Positions 44,487-55,600 of a stretch of 64,000 nucleotides of DNA are shown one piece after another (position 1 is the stretch's first letter; every line of letters begins with the position of its first letter). The stretch is taken from positions 118,808,738 through 118,872,737 of the forward strand of contig NC_090944.1 of the NCBI RefSeq assembly GCF_040807025.1, in the 5' to 3' direction. Source of the stretch: Struthio camelus (taxonomy: Eukaryota > Chordata > Aves > Struthioniformes > Struthionidae). Below the pieces are notes generated by a model. It was not told where the DNA came from. It was given only the letters and a program-made list of their open reading frames with translations, and did not search any database. Made by a program: the position numbers and the translations under genes.

Positions 44487-45005
44487 TATACCCAGCCAGG
44501 AGCCTGCAATACTATTACTCCTTAAGAGTTCTGCCAGAAGAGAGACTGGTACCAGTGATTCACACCTCTGTATAATCTGCTTTTAGATTCCTTCCTCACG
44601 TTTTGCTGTTTTTGGAGAGGCTCTAAAAATGGATGAGGCACACTGTCTTAATGGGACAATTTGTGGCTGTGTCACCTGAAATTACTGGAAGAATATTCGT
44701 AAAGTTTTCCCAAGGGCAGGATACTGACTGTGAAAATGAAAATGCAGCTACAAGTGTAGACAATCAAGTATGTGTTTGGTAGCGTAACTAAGCTCCCCCC
44801 CTTCCCCCCCCCAGCCCCCAGAGAAATTAATAAAAGGAAAGCAAGGTAGTAGGGGATAGATGGGTACAGGTACACAGTCTAGACATTTTTGTTCTAGGTG
44901 TTATTGCTGAGTATTTTAGAATTTTAAGTTAATTCAGTATTTCTTAATGATGTTATCTTACGTTTCAGTATTTCGAGCCCAGTATCACATACTGAAAGGT
45001 CCAGT

Positions 45006-45020
45006 TTTATTGGTTTTATT
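45006..45020 (-). terminator. Candidate poly(A) signals of PRORSD1
   Basis: Two TTTATT hexamers (AATAAA on the minus strand) at 45006-45011 and 45015-45020, about 250 nt past the PRORSD1 stop codon. Confidence 0.5.
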
Positions 45021-45268
45021 ATTAAACACTATAACGTTATTTAAATAAAACCTTTGTCTGCGCACTGGTTACTTAGTGGTAGAATGCAAACATATCTTTT
45101 CTCATAAAGAATATTCTGTTAAACTTTTAATAACCTGAAGACACTATTTTTTTCACCAGATTATAGAATACAAACATGCTTATTTTTTCAAATTGTATTT
45201 GTAATGAAACTTCGCTAGTTTTGCTCTATAAAATCTATGCCTAATAATAATAATAATGGGAAATTTAT

Positions 45269-45706
45269 CTACTTTATATTTTCATCAAAATGTATGATTA
45301 TTGGATCATGTCCTGTTGATTTCACAAACTTCAGAAAGTCTTCAGGGCTTAATCCCATGGTCGCAGAATTTGTCATTGGATGAAAATACACCTTTTCATG
45401 GCCACCTTCCAGAAAGCCAGCATCCAGTACAAACTTCACGTCTCCTTGGTCACAGAAGAGGGCTAGCGGCGTGGCACATCCTTGACCCACTTTTAGTTTT
45501 TCCAACATGGCATTTTCGTCAGCAAATCTTAGATTTCCACTCCCAACCCCCAATTTTTTAGCAAGATCATTTAAATCAATCTGCCTGTTGTGTAGAACAG
45601 TCACCAGCCAGAACCCTTTCTTCTTTTTGTCTTTAAGAAAAAGGTTTTTACTGTGACCTCCTTTCATGTGTTGGACATGAGGCATCATTTCTTCAACAGT
45701 GAATAC
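45269..45706 (-). CDS. PRORSD1: PRORSD1 exon 2 (main deacylase domain)
   Basis: 145 codons plus stop, with acceptor ttttccag on the minus strand. It holds essentially the whole catalytic domain. Confidence 0.96.
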   Translation of the reverse strand, partial: VFTVEEMMPHVQHMKGGHSKNLFLKDKKKKGFWLVTVLHNRQIDLNDLAKKLGVGSGNLRFADENAMLEKLKVGQGCATPLALFCDQGDVKFVLDAGFLEGGHEKVYFHPMTNSATMGLSPEDFLKFVKSTGHDPIIIHFDENIK

Positions 45707-46746
45707 CTGGAAAATACAATTAGTATAGTGTGAGACTCTATATCCCATTAGATTTTTCGTTGCTTATTGACAGGTATCTTTTGTTAAGTATTTAGAAAAT
45801 ACTGAATGTTATACTCAGCCTAAAAACTGTACCCTTTTATGAAGAATTTTAAAAGAACGCAAATAAAATGTGACGTACTGGTCCTGCAGACTTTCTCAGT
45901 CATTTCTCTCTGTATACAGCAAGCGTATCACACTTACAAAGGGGAAAAGGCAGCTCTGACAGCACTGTTTTGTGCAGATTCACCATGCGTGGATCATTAT
46001 GATACGGTATATGTATTTTGAATTGGGAGTGAGAGGAAGAAATTTGGAAAGGGTTGTGCATCTGTTGCATTTTCTAGACTCAGGTTTTGCAATGAAGTGC
46101 ACCAGTCCAGTGTTGGCTGGCGGACTTAGATGCTGAGAAATTTGCTATAAAGTAGTGCATCAGCACACTGTAGCTCTTGAAACAACAGGGGAATTCTCAA
46201 AACAGTTACAAATCTTATCTGCTAGACTCAGGATTCACAGGTACACTTTAAGAGAAATACAAATTTTGACAATTTTGAGACTGATTCTTAGTTATGTTTA
46301 AAAAAACGCATATGCCTAAATCTGTCCTGTACTCTTTTTTTTGTCCTGCCATAAGTAGAATTTTACTTCTGCATCGAAAAAAAAATCGGAAGGATGTAAG
46401 GAAAAAGCATTGGTAAAACTACTCTTGGAAGGTTTAAATGGCAAAAGTACCTGGAAAGGATTTTAAAGCAGAGTAACTTCTTAGTGCACGCAGACGTGCA
46501 AGTTCCAAACATGCTTTTGAGAGTGACAAGCTTCAGGGGCGGGTTTCTTCCTCTGCCTCCTGGCCCTGGCCCTGGCCACGCAGGCACTGCTGAGCTGGCT
46601 CTGGCTGCCCCCCACCCACAGCCCTGTCCCGCGCCCCAGCCTACCTGGGGGTGCTCTGCTGTGACGGTGGCGATGCCCAAGGCCCGCAGGTACTTCTCCA
46701 GCGCCTCCCGCAACTCTGCAGCCTGCAGCAGCCCCGGCGCAGCCAT
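45269..46746 (-). CDS. PRORSD1: PRORSD1, stand-alone prolyl-tRNA synthetase editing-domain protein (two exons)
   Basis: The YbaK/ProX-type family hydrolyses mischarged aminoacyl-tRNA (typically Ala on tRNA-Pro) in trans. Exon 1 (46746-46645) encodes MAAPGLLQAAELREALEKYL and onward to TAEHPQ, from an ATG in a GCCATGG Kozak context; donor gtaggc. Exon 2 (45706-45269) starts VFTVEEMMPHVQHMKGGHSK and ends HFDENIK, stop at 45271-45269. The joint is phase 0 and gives 179 residues, about the length of mouse Prorsd1. Family signatures are visible: KGGHSKNLFLKDKKKKGFWL, GVGSGNLRFADE, GQGCATPLAL and GHEKVYFHPMTNSATMGLS. No frameshift or stop interrupts it, unlike the human copy, which is catalogued as a pseudogene. 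It converges on CCDC88A and is divergent to MTIF2. Confidence 0.95.
45707..46644 (-). other. PRORSD1 intron
   Basis: About 0.94 kb, AT-rich in its 3' part and GC-rich next to exon 1. No other feature. Confidence 0.9.
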
Positions 46747-47060
46747 GGCAGCCCGCTGCTCCCGCCACGCCGCCTCCCGCCCACCCGCCACGCCACCCGC
46801 ACGTCACCAAGCGTGAGCTTTGGCGTTACGGAAAGGACGCTAAGGTGCAACCTTTTCTGACCGTTTGCACGATACAGCGTTCTTCCTCTGCCTTTCGTAC
46901 GAGAAACTAGAGCGTGTCTCTGCTGCAGAAGAGCCTCTGTTAAGTAGCAGAGGCTGACGCGACTCTAAGGAGAGCTGCCGCGGAGCCGGCAGGTCCCCCA
47001 GGGCCAGGGCAGCAGCCTGGGAACCAGCTGGGCCACAGCGGCCTCAGCTGCTGAGGGAGA
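46540..47060 (-). promoter_or_regulatory. PRORSD1 CpG-rich promoter region
   Basis: A local GC- and CpG-rich block in otherwise AT-rich DNA covers exon 1 and about 300 bp upstream of it. No TATA box was recognised. The transcription start is not determined. Confidence 0.7.
46645..46746 (-). CDS. PRORSD1: PRORSD1 exon 1 coding part
   Basis: 34 codons in GC-rich sequence. A GTG-initiated in-frame extension upstream exists but has no ATG, so the ATG at 46746-46744 is chosen. Confidence 0.9.
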
Positions 47061-50000
47061 TCCCCAGCTCTGCCGGTGTAAACGAAACGCCTTGAGTTTT
47101 GTGTCTCCCGTGCTGGAGAGACTCGTGCAGAGTCCACGTGACTTACCTTTCTTTGTGCGCTCCCATTTCAGAGTGATTTGCCAGCTTGGATTAAGAATTC
47201 AGAAACTACTCCGGAAGCCGATACGCTCTGATGAAGGGCTGCGTTTGCCAGCGAATAAGGCCTGTGAACAGTTTGGAATGTATTTGCATTAATTTTTGAT
47301 AAGGAAAAAAACCCCTAAGCTTCAGACTTAAATGTAATAACTGAATGCATTCATGCAATAATCCTGTAATTGTTCTAAACTTTTTTTTTTCTTTTTAAGT
47401 TAGATCTAAAGTTTGTGAACACAGCGCGCACTTCAAATAATTAGCAGTCTCAGTCATCTGGTCAAACTTAAAGCAAGGTCAACTGAGATGAGGTTGCTGA
47501 GGTCCATGCCATAAAATCATAAAATAAGATTTTGAATAGTATCTAAGACGTTGTTCTGTTCCGTGCTCTGCAGGTAGATGAACAGAAGTAATTTGCAGGG
47601 ACAATTAGCAATGGTATAAACCTATCTGCTAGCTATGAGTATGACAAGAACAGTTACATCTGTTCAAGAGTGTGCTCAGAAATGCAAGCTGCTTTAATCA
47701 TACCAGGGAAGTGGATGTTATAAGCAAATTTCGACTCAAAGAATTTGAGGTATCTTACATGATTTAAATGTTAGGCCACATCAGAGAAGCCATGACGTTG
47801 TCTACAAGGTAAAGACAAGACAGTGTTAAGGTATAAGGGTCTGCCGTAGGTCAGAATTTGAGGAAAAATTAGAGACCAGATCTTGTTGTCTCCTTAAGAG
47901 ACAGAAAAATGTGTCTGAGGCGTAGGGAAGGAGTTGGAAATCAATCCTTGCTATGCAACAAACAGCTTCAGAGCCTTGCTCCGCTTCAGAGCATTGACAG
48001 CCCTCCTCCATACCACTGCCAAATACGATGCCCCATCCAGCACTACCAGCATGTGCCTCTCCTGCCTTACACCCCCATGAGCTAGCTGCCTTCTTCCTTC
48101 AGCCTCGTATAGCTGGAGAACAAATTTCTCTTTAGCACTCCTCCGTACAGGCTCCCAGTGCCACCTCTGAAAGCTACATCATTCAATAATATTTCATGTT
48201 TTTAAAAAAAACAACCAACTTGTCTCCTTCCTTGTCAAATACTGAGATTAAAATAATATATTACCTTGATTACCCATACAGTGTTTTTTCACATCTGTGG
48301 TGTATTCAGTTTTCCCATACTATAGGCCAAAAAAAAAAAAAAGTTGTAATGCAGCAGAAAGATGTGTATCTGAGAATCAGATTGCTATGTTCCTGCTACA
48401 AGTTGCAGACTACGTCCCAGCTAACACGATGTAGGATGTGCTGCCTCCCACACAACACATGTAGACCCGGGATAGAGGAGAGTGTTATACACCTGTGGCC
48501 TGCTGGGATCCCTTCCTTCTTGCCTTCTTTTGAGACTAACAGCGGAAACAATTTATAGTGCTTCGACTGCCTTGTTGAGTCAAAGCGGCATCTAGCTACA
48601 TCCACCCTTTCCTTTGGTTTGCCCTCTATGTTCTTGAATTTTCCAACAGCCATCACAGCAACCTCTCCTTTGACTTTCTAAGAGAGGTGAGTATGTATTT
48701 GCTGATGTCTTGAAGTTTCACGGTTTGAGTATTTCAGTAATAGCCGATAAAGCTTGATGAAACTCAGAGGAAGGATGTATTTTTATTGATTAAATATAAA
48801 TTTTGCATACAGTAATGAAAACAACACTTGTTTGCCACAATGGTTCATAGAAACACCTGTGTGCCTACCGTAATTTCGCATGCTAGTATGTTGCCTATGA
48901 ACAGTTTCACTGAAAATGTTGCTTCTAAATAGTGAAAAGTTAAGAAAAGTTCAAAGCTAGAAAAATCATAATATATAAACCATTTAGCTGATGGTACTTA
49001 CTGAAAATGAGAACTACATAGTCAATTTTTTTTTAAAGGGCAACCAATAATAGTTAAGAGTTGCAACTAATGGACAAAGCAAAGAATTAACAGCCACATA
49101 GTTCAGCGGAAAATATTTCTACATCCCAAACCATCATCCTGACCTATGAGATCAGAAATTATTTGTTTCCAATTTACTCGTCCAAAAAACAGGCAACCTA
49201 TAATAAAACTTTAAATTAAAACAGTATGAATCGGCGGTTAAAAGACGTGGATAAAATAGGATCCCACGTTAAGAGCTTTATAGCAGGAACATTTCCAGAC
49301 ATTACCAAAAGGAAGCTTAAGTCAAAAAGCAGATTTATAGTATACTCTGGTGACTGTTTTGCATTGTAAATTTATCTTTCAAATAAAACGTTCCTCGGGT
49401 CAGCCAATCCAAAACTCACGGCATGAGTTCCACTGCCTAAAGGGTCTCCGCAACCTTTGCCTCTGGGCTGACAGTTAAGTGATGCACCATGATTTCACCT
49501 GATTTTTCTTCCCCTGTAGGAACACGGACTGCGTATCACTTTTGGGTCTTTCCTAGAGCCTTTCATATTTAAGTAGTGTTTTTACTATGGTGTAGTTCTG
49601 AGATTACTTTTTCCCCTTTGACATCCCAAGGTCTTAGCAGATACAAGCTACAGCCAGCTCAGTTTTGAGAGCCTTTATGCACAGCTGTGACAACGCACAC
49701 CTTGCGCGGCAGATCAGCCTTATCTGAATTTCCTTTCAGGAGAGATTTTAATTCAGAGACACAACTGGAGAACTACTCAATCCATCCTTAAAAAAAAGGG
49801 GGCAGCAGGGGAGACCACCTTAGTGCTATAGTGGTGCCACAATGTACATTCACAAACAACAGAAAGCAGGCTTAAGTTTAAGTGGTTATTAGTTTTATTT
49901 TCTCCCATTTTCTTAGTTTGCTTATACAGGTAGGAATATATATATATTTTACTTTTTATTTTATTTTTTTGGTAACAGTTGTGAAAACCTCCTTAAGCCT

Positions 50001-50560
50001 TCTAGACTAAACCTCCGTACTACAGGCAGAGTGTGTAAAACACAGTTTGAACCTACAGAGAGGATAGTATGGTATTACTCGTAACACAATTTGTAATAGC
50101 CTGATATATAGATCACTATACGAACAGTACTGTCCCATAAGCACCCTAAGATTAAAGGACGTCTTATGATGTAACCTGGGATTATCTCTGGGTTTTACAA
50201 ATGGTATTAAAAAGAAACATTAAGGATTTTTCCAAAACTACATACAAACCTTCCTCTTAGAACTTGTTCTAGTCTATTAAACTGATGTTATTTCAGAGAT
50301 GCCAAATTAGAACTTCTATTAAAAAAAAAAAAATCAGTTGAGCCGTTTTAAAAGCTTTAGATTGGGGGTGGGCTTTGGTGGCTTGCAAAGCAAAGCAAGC
50401 ATTTTCCTGGTATGCAGGAGAACCCCAAATTTAAGCACATAAAATTACGAGGACAGCAAGGCCACCCCGAAATGAAGCAGCCTGAATTCTCACGCAAAGA
50501 CCCTGACGCTTGTACAGAACCTCATGCCAAAAAAGCCCTTGGCAAGCGTTAAGCAATTTA
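47061..50560. other. Intergenic region between PRORSD1 and MTIF2
   Basis: AT-rich, with no convincing exon, RNA gene or transposon on either strand. Short open frames look random. Confidence 0.65.
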
Positions 50561-50569
50561 TTTTCGTCA

Positions 50570-51310
50570 AGGCCCTGCCCGGTGATCAGTCTCTTTCCGC
50601 AGGCCGCTGCCGCCGCCCCACAGCGGCGCCCAGCGCCCTCCGCATCGCCCCGCCCCCACAGCTCGCCCGCGACCGTTAGACGCGCGCCCCCATTCTCCCC
50701 CCTACCCCCGCCGCCACTGCGCCTGCGCAGCGCCGCGCTGCCGCGCTCCGGCAGCCACCGCCTTCCTCCGGCTCGCATGCGCCTGCGCGCCCCAGCCGCC
50801 CACCGCCCGCATGCGCCGCGGTGCTGCCGCGAGATCCGGTGGCCGCGGGGGGGGTGGAGGGGGGAGCGCTTCCGGCCGGGGCGGGCCGGGCTCGTCAGGT
50901 GGAAGGAACGGGAAGCGAAGGGCGGGGGGGGGGGGAGGGGAGCGGCGGGGGCGGCCGTTGGTGGCGCGCGGCGGCCGTTGGGCTTCGCAGTGCCGCCCCC
51001 CCGTGCCCGGCGCGTCGGGCTCAGGGCGGGCGCGGAGGACGAGCCACCGCTCGGGCCTGTCGGGAGCCTCCCGGGCAGGGGGGCGCCCGAGGCGCCGCCC
51101 CCAGCTGCGCGGGCGGTGCCGGAGCCTCGGCGCGGATATCCGCTGCCCGCGGAAAGGGGGCGGGCTCTGCGATGGGGTGGGGGGCGCGGCCGAAGGAGGG
51201 GCCCGCGGGTGACAGATCTCGGGTGGTGCGCTGCCCCGTGGGCTGCCAGCTGGAGGGGAGCGTGGCTCGCGTCGCCGCGCTGCAGTCCCGTCAACGGGCA
51301 GGGTGAGGCT
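50570..51310 (+). promoter_or_regulatory. MTIF2 CpG island promoter with NRF1-like sites
   Basis: Extremely GC/CpG-rich block about 1-1.8 kb before the first coding exon of MTIF2. It contains NRF1-type sequences TGCGCCTGCGCA (50718-50729), TCGCATGCGCC (50773-50783), TGCGCCTGCGCG (50778-50789) and CCGCATGCGCC (50807-50817). It also has an ETS/GABP-like CTTCCGG (50869-50875) and several GC boxes, for example GGGGGCGGG near 51155. NRF1 and GABP typically drive nuclear genes for mitochondrial proteins, which fits MTIF2. The noncoding first exon probably ends in or just after this block (one possible donor at 51303), but I cannot place it. Confidence 0.8.
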
Positions 51311-52372
51311 GCTTCTCAGGCAGCGGTGTTTAGAGCCAGGAGCGGTTTCTTAGCAGCTAGTAACCTGGAGTGCATTTCCCCTCTGCGAACTTGTCCGGTC
51401 TTGCCTTAACCTTTTAAGTCAGCTTTTAGTGTAAACAGCGTCTTGTGGCAGGGTTGCCGAGCTTCACGTTTTCTGCCCCTTTCAAGTTCTCCAGGGAGAG
51501 AAAAATGAATTGTTGATTGGTTACTTTGCCTTCTGCTCACTTCTCGTAGGTTTCTTGATACAGCAGAGTTTTTAAGGGAACACCGGCTGTTCTGAGGATA
51601 TCGTTTCAGACATTCGGAGCTCCTTGGAAGATGGTATAAAAGCACCTCTGAGAGACGGCAAAGGAGGTATTGAGAAAGGTATCACTGAGTCAGGAAAACG
51701 GAAGGATGACAAACTGGAGAAGTATATGGGAACTGTGAAATAAGCAGCTTTGAACAAGAAGAGATGTTTGTATAGGATATCGTACAGATTAGTCAGAAGA
51801 GTGACTAAAGCCAAAACTGAGGAAGTTTTAAGATGTAAGATGATGTGAGAGAAGCATCTTGTAAAGGTTATCTTCTAAGCTGCGTCTTAGTTGGAAGGAC
51901 ATCTCCATTCATTTAACAAAACGGATTTTACTACAGTGCTACAATCTTTTAGTGGTGTTATATGCTCAGATAAACAGGGTTTTTCAGATTTGCTTTACTG
52001 GCTTAGAGAGGAAGGTTACCTCAGTGTAGCATAAAAAATGCGAATGTCAAAGTGTTGCAGAATTTGAAGTGGGGATTTCAGTAGTTCGTATTAAAGAAGA
52101 TCAGCAAAAATAGATGAATGACTTGTAAGCGGTGGCAAAATTGATAGACCTATGTGCTTGAATTGAGCTAGTGAAAGTGAGGGAGGATCACTCCCTTAAG
52201 GAAACTGAGAAAGTGGGACAGTTACTAAATGTTTCAACTTTTACAGTATTAAAAAAATGCCTATTTTGAAACCTTACAGTATTTGCACATCTTGTTCTTA
52301 TTGGTATTATCATCAGAAATAGTATCTTTCAGCTTTGAGGCTGTATTTCAACATATCCTTTTATGTTTTCAG
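51311..52372 (+). other. MTIF2 5' UTR/first intron
   Basis: Between the CpG island and the first coding exon. No coding sequence recognised; most likely the first intron. Confidence 0.7.
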
Positions 52373-52604
52373 TGAAGAAATGAGTCGGGGGTTGATACTG
52401 AAGTTGGAAAATCTGGTCCAGTTACACTGTGCTTGCAGGCAGCTGCATACTCTGTCCTACAGAAAAGTTTACAGAGCACAATGGAAGCCTGTACAGTCGT
52501 CTGCCTATCCCATGTGGTCCGTTCATCTGTATCCACAGTTCTGGCAAGCAGACAAATTAATCAGTGTTGCCTCACCACGTTACAGACATCTAGCTACAAA
52601 GGAG
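52373..52604 (+). CDS. MTIF2: MTIF2 first coding exon (presequence)
   Basis: Acceptor ttttcag; ATG at 52380-52382 (75 codons). It reads [20 protein letters not shown] through RHLATKE, rich in Arg/Lys with few acids, as expected of a mitochondrial targeting sequence. Human starts with a similar KLENL core. Donor gag|gtagtt, phase 0. Confidence 0.9.
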
Positions 52605-55600
52605 GTAGTTAATGGATTCCAGTAATCTCTGGTTTTTCTGTGAAATTTCAAAGGACAAGAAATCATTTTGAACATTTTCATTACAAAAATGGGAGCTTTG
52701 TTTGTAGTAAACTTCATGTGACTAGGATTCATTTGTTGATGAATATAGAGAAGCCTTTACAAGTTTATAAGACAAAATGTACTTACTTATATAGGAGTCC
52801 ACTGTGACTTCTTCTCAAACGTTCACTTTTAAGTATTTGTACCAGCAGCATCCTGACTCTTGCAGAGGCAGGAGAAAATGATTGTGAACAAAAATGAAAA
52901 TGATTCTGTTGAATTTTCCTTACTGTGAAAAATGAAGGCAAAAATGACATACTTTTTAAGTGTTCAGTGTAATGTTTTAAGTCTGTCATTTATTGTAATC
53001 GTTTGTAATGTAGACAGAAAGATGTGTTTACAACATATGATTTAAGGTCGTTGTTTCTTTAATGTTGTTTTTATTATTTCTTAGTTTATGCCAGCTATGT
53101 GTTCCTATATACATGTCTAATTCCATGTAGGAGAAGAAAAAGAACAGAAAGAAATTGCCATTGACAAAAGGTGAGGTGGAGATAAGGCAGAAGATGACTG
53201 TTGAAGAACTTGCAAGAGCTATGGGTAAAGACATAGGTGAGACCCTGCTGTGTTATTTGAGTTACGTTCTAACTATTATAGTTCAGTCAGTCACGATTGA
53301 TTCATGAATGATTCATGAGTGGTAGAGGCAAAGATGTTCTAAGATAGTATTAGTGATTACTGGTCCCTTTCTTAGCAAGGTAGACTGTACCTATACCAAA
53401 ATGCCTGTCGTGTCTTGCTATATATTTCTGAGACAGAGTTGTCGTGGTGCTCAAGTCAGTCTCTAGCAGTTCTTGACTATTGGAGTATGTCATGTGTTTC
53501 TGCTCCCAAAGAAAGTGGGATATGAAGAGGTTTATCAAACTTCTTTCCTTTCTGAATGATTCTTAGCTATTTGGTTTAGATGAGTTTCAGTAGTTTTCTT
53601 CTTAGGGATTAATGGGAAGTAAGCTACGCAAATCTGATTGAAAACTAGTATTGTAGCATCTAATGAAGCAGTCATTTTCAGTAAACCTTTTTGAATCACG
53701 CTGTTGTGAGTATGTAGCGTAACAGGAACCTTTAGATAAATATTGCTAAAGCAAAAATGCTTTCTGAGTGGAATTTATTGGCAAGATATCAATGAAGAAA
53801 GCCTGAGTGGTATTAAAGGGTATTTGTTGCACGTATTTTTTTGATAGATAAAGAATTGTTAATTGTAGTAATCTTTTCTTCAGATCATATTTTTGAAGCC
53901 CTGCTATACACAGATATTGACTTTGGTTCACTAGAACCGGATTCCATCTTAGATGAAGATTATATCAAGTTAATTGTTAAAAAATCGGGAATGAAGTATA
54001 AATCAGCAAAACTGAAAGAAGAAAAAGAAAAAGAAAATACAGATGCTGTAAAAAGGTAAAATGAGAACTGTGCTTTTTGGCCTTTTTTAACATATTTGTT
54101 TCTGCAGGTGTTTTTCATATACTGTGCTTTCTTTCTCGAATAGTGTGTTAACGGTACCTGATATGATCGTGATCGGATAATATTTAAAAGGTGAAGTTTA
54201 CCGTTTTGATTTCTTTGCCCGTAAAACTGATGCTCAGATTTGATTTAGTTTAGGTGGTTTTGTGTAGTGTTTTTTTTTTTTTTTTTGAAGGAAAGCTGAT
54301 TCTTTGATTTCCTGAATTGTTGTACTAATTGATGCAGATGTCTGAGCGCTAAAAGGGCATACTGCTTGATGTAGCTAGGATTTGAGATTACATTTTGTAC
54401 GCGGGGAAGCGAGGCTGACCTGCTCATCGCTAAATTCTGGGAAATGGCTGTTCACGGACATGAATGTGACTTAGTGACCATTTTCAGTATTTACCAAACA
54501 CAGTTTTGTTTTAATTGTAGGCCTCCTGCAGACCCTGCAGTATTAACCCCACGACCCGCGGTTGTTACTGTACTGGGCCATGTTGATCATGGGAAAACAA
54601 CTTTACTTGACAGTCTACGGAAAACTCAGGTGGCAGCAATGGAGGCAGGAGGCATTACACAACACATTGGTGCTTTTCTTGGTAAGACTTGAGTGCGTGT
54701 GTGTCAAACGAGTTTGCTGCCCATCATGTGTGATGGGCTGACTTGCTGACACTTTGGGGGCGGGAATGTGTTGACCTATACCGTTAATATGTAAGCACTG
54801 AAAGAAGAAATCATAAGCATGCTGTATGGATGCTGTTTAAGTGTATTGTGTGTACAACAGAAACAATATTTAGATTACGTTGGATTATGAAAGGTCCCAG
54901 GTGTTTTTTTGATTCCCAAGAAGTAAAAACACCCTTGATCTCCACGTCAACAGTTATCTGTCTGCCTAAACTATTGTCTTTATTTTTAAAAGAAGTTCTT
55001 AAAGGCGTGGTGGTTGACTTGTGATAGATCAAAGCGAATTATGTGAAATACTGATTTTAAAATGTACCGTGTACGTGTCTGTTCACAGTGCATTTGCCTA
55101 CTGGGGAAAAGATCACTTTTCTTGATACTCCTGGACATGCAGCTTTTTCAGCTATGCGAGCAAGAGGTACCAGTGTTACTGATATTGTCATACTGGTTGT
55201 AGCAGCAGAAGATGGAGTAATGGAACAAACTGTAGAATCCATCCAGCATGCTCAAAATGCAGGAGGTACAGTGTTTGTCATGTTAATATTTAATTTTTAA
55301 GTGAGTGGCAAGCCCCGTACATAAAGCTAATATACAAGATGTGTGTTAGCGTCAATTCACTTAATGAATACTTTGCAAACAAATGTTTGTTCGTCGCTCA
55401 AACAGACTCCTCGAATTAGAATCCATAGAATTTGGGAAGTAACTGTCGTAGTTCTGTCTCCTTCTCCCCTGGGAAGGTGTCAAAAATACACTGAACGTCA
55501 CAGTAATACAGAAAGTTTTTGAAATGTTTATATATTTGAAAACTTACTGACTTTACCAGAAAGGCAAATGTGTGTAATTCTTTAAAGGGAATTTTACAAA

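Larger units (their letters stand above)
37799..45000 (+). other. CCDC88A 3' UTR (end unresolved) and downstream sequence
   Basis: No coding sequence. The AATAAA hexamers I located on the + strand are at 38101, 38472, 38525, 38644, 41623, 42331 and 45044; which are used is unknown. UGUAAAUA (Pumilio-type) motifs occur at 37930, 39335 and 42310. A and T homopolymers occur at about 39517-39534, 41914-41927, 41975-41993, 42231-42243 and 42984-43003. An 11-bp tandem repeat lies at 44451-44486. Confidence 0.55.

Noticed and set aside
46481-46860. Several GC-rich open frames around PRORSD1 exon 1
   Set aside because: Shadows of PRORSD1 exon 1 and its CpG-rich promoter; none continues into conserved sequence.
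50431-51409. Long open frames of 130-300 codons on both strands in the CpG island
   Set aside because: Extreme GC content removes stop codons in all frames; the translations are Arg/Ala/Gly/Pro-rich with no domain, and the region is the MTIF2 promoter.
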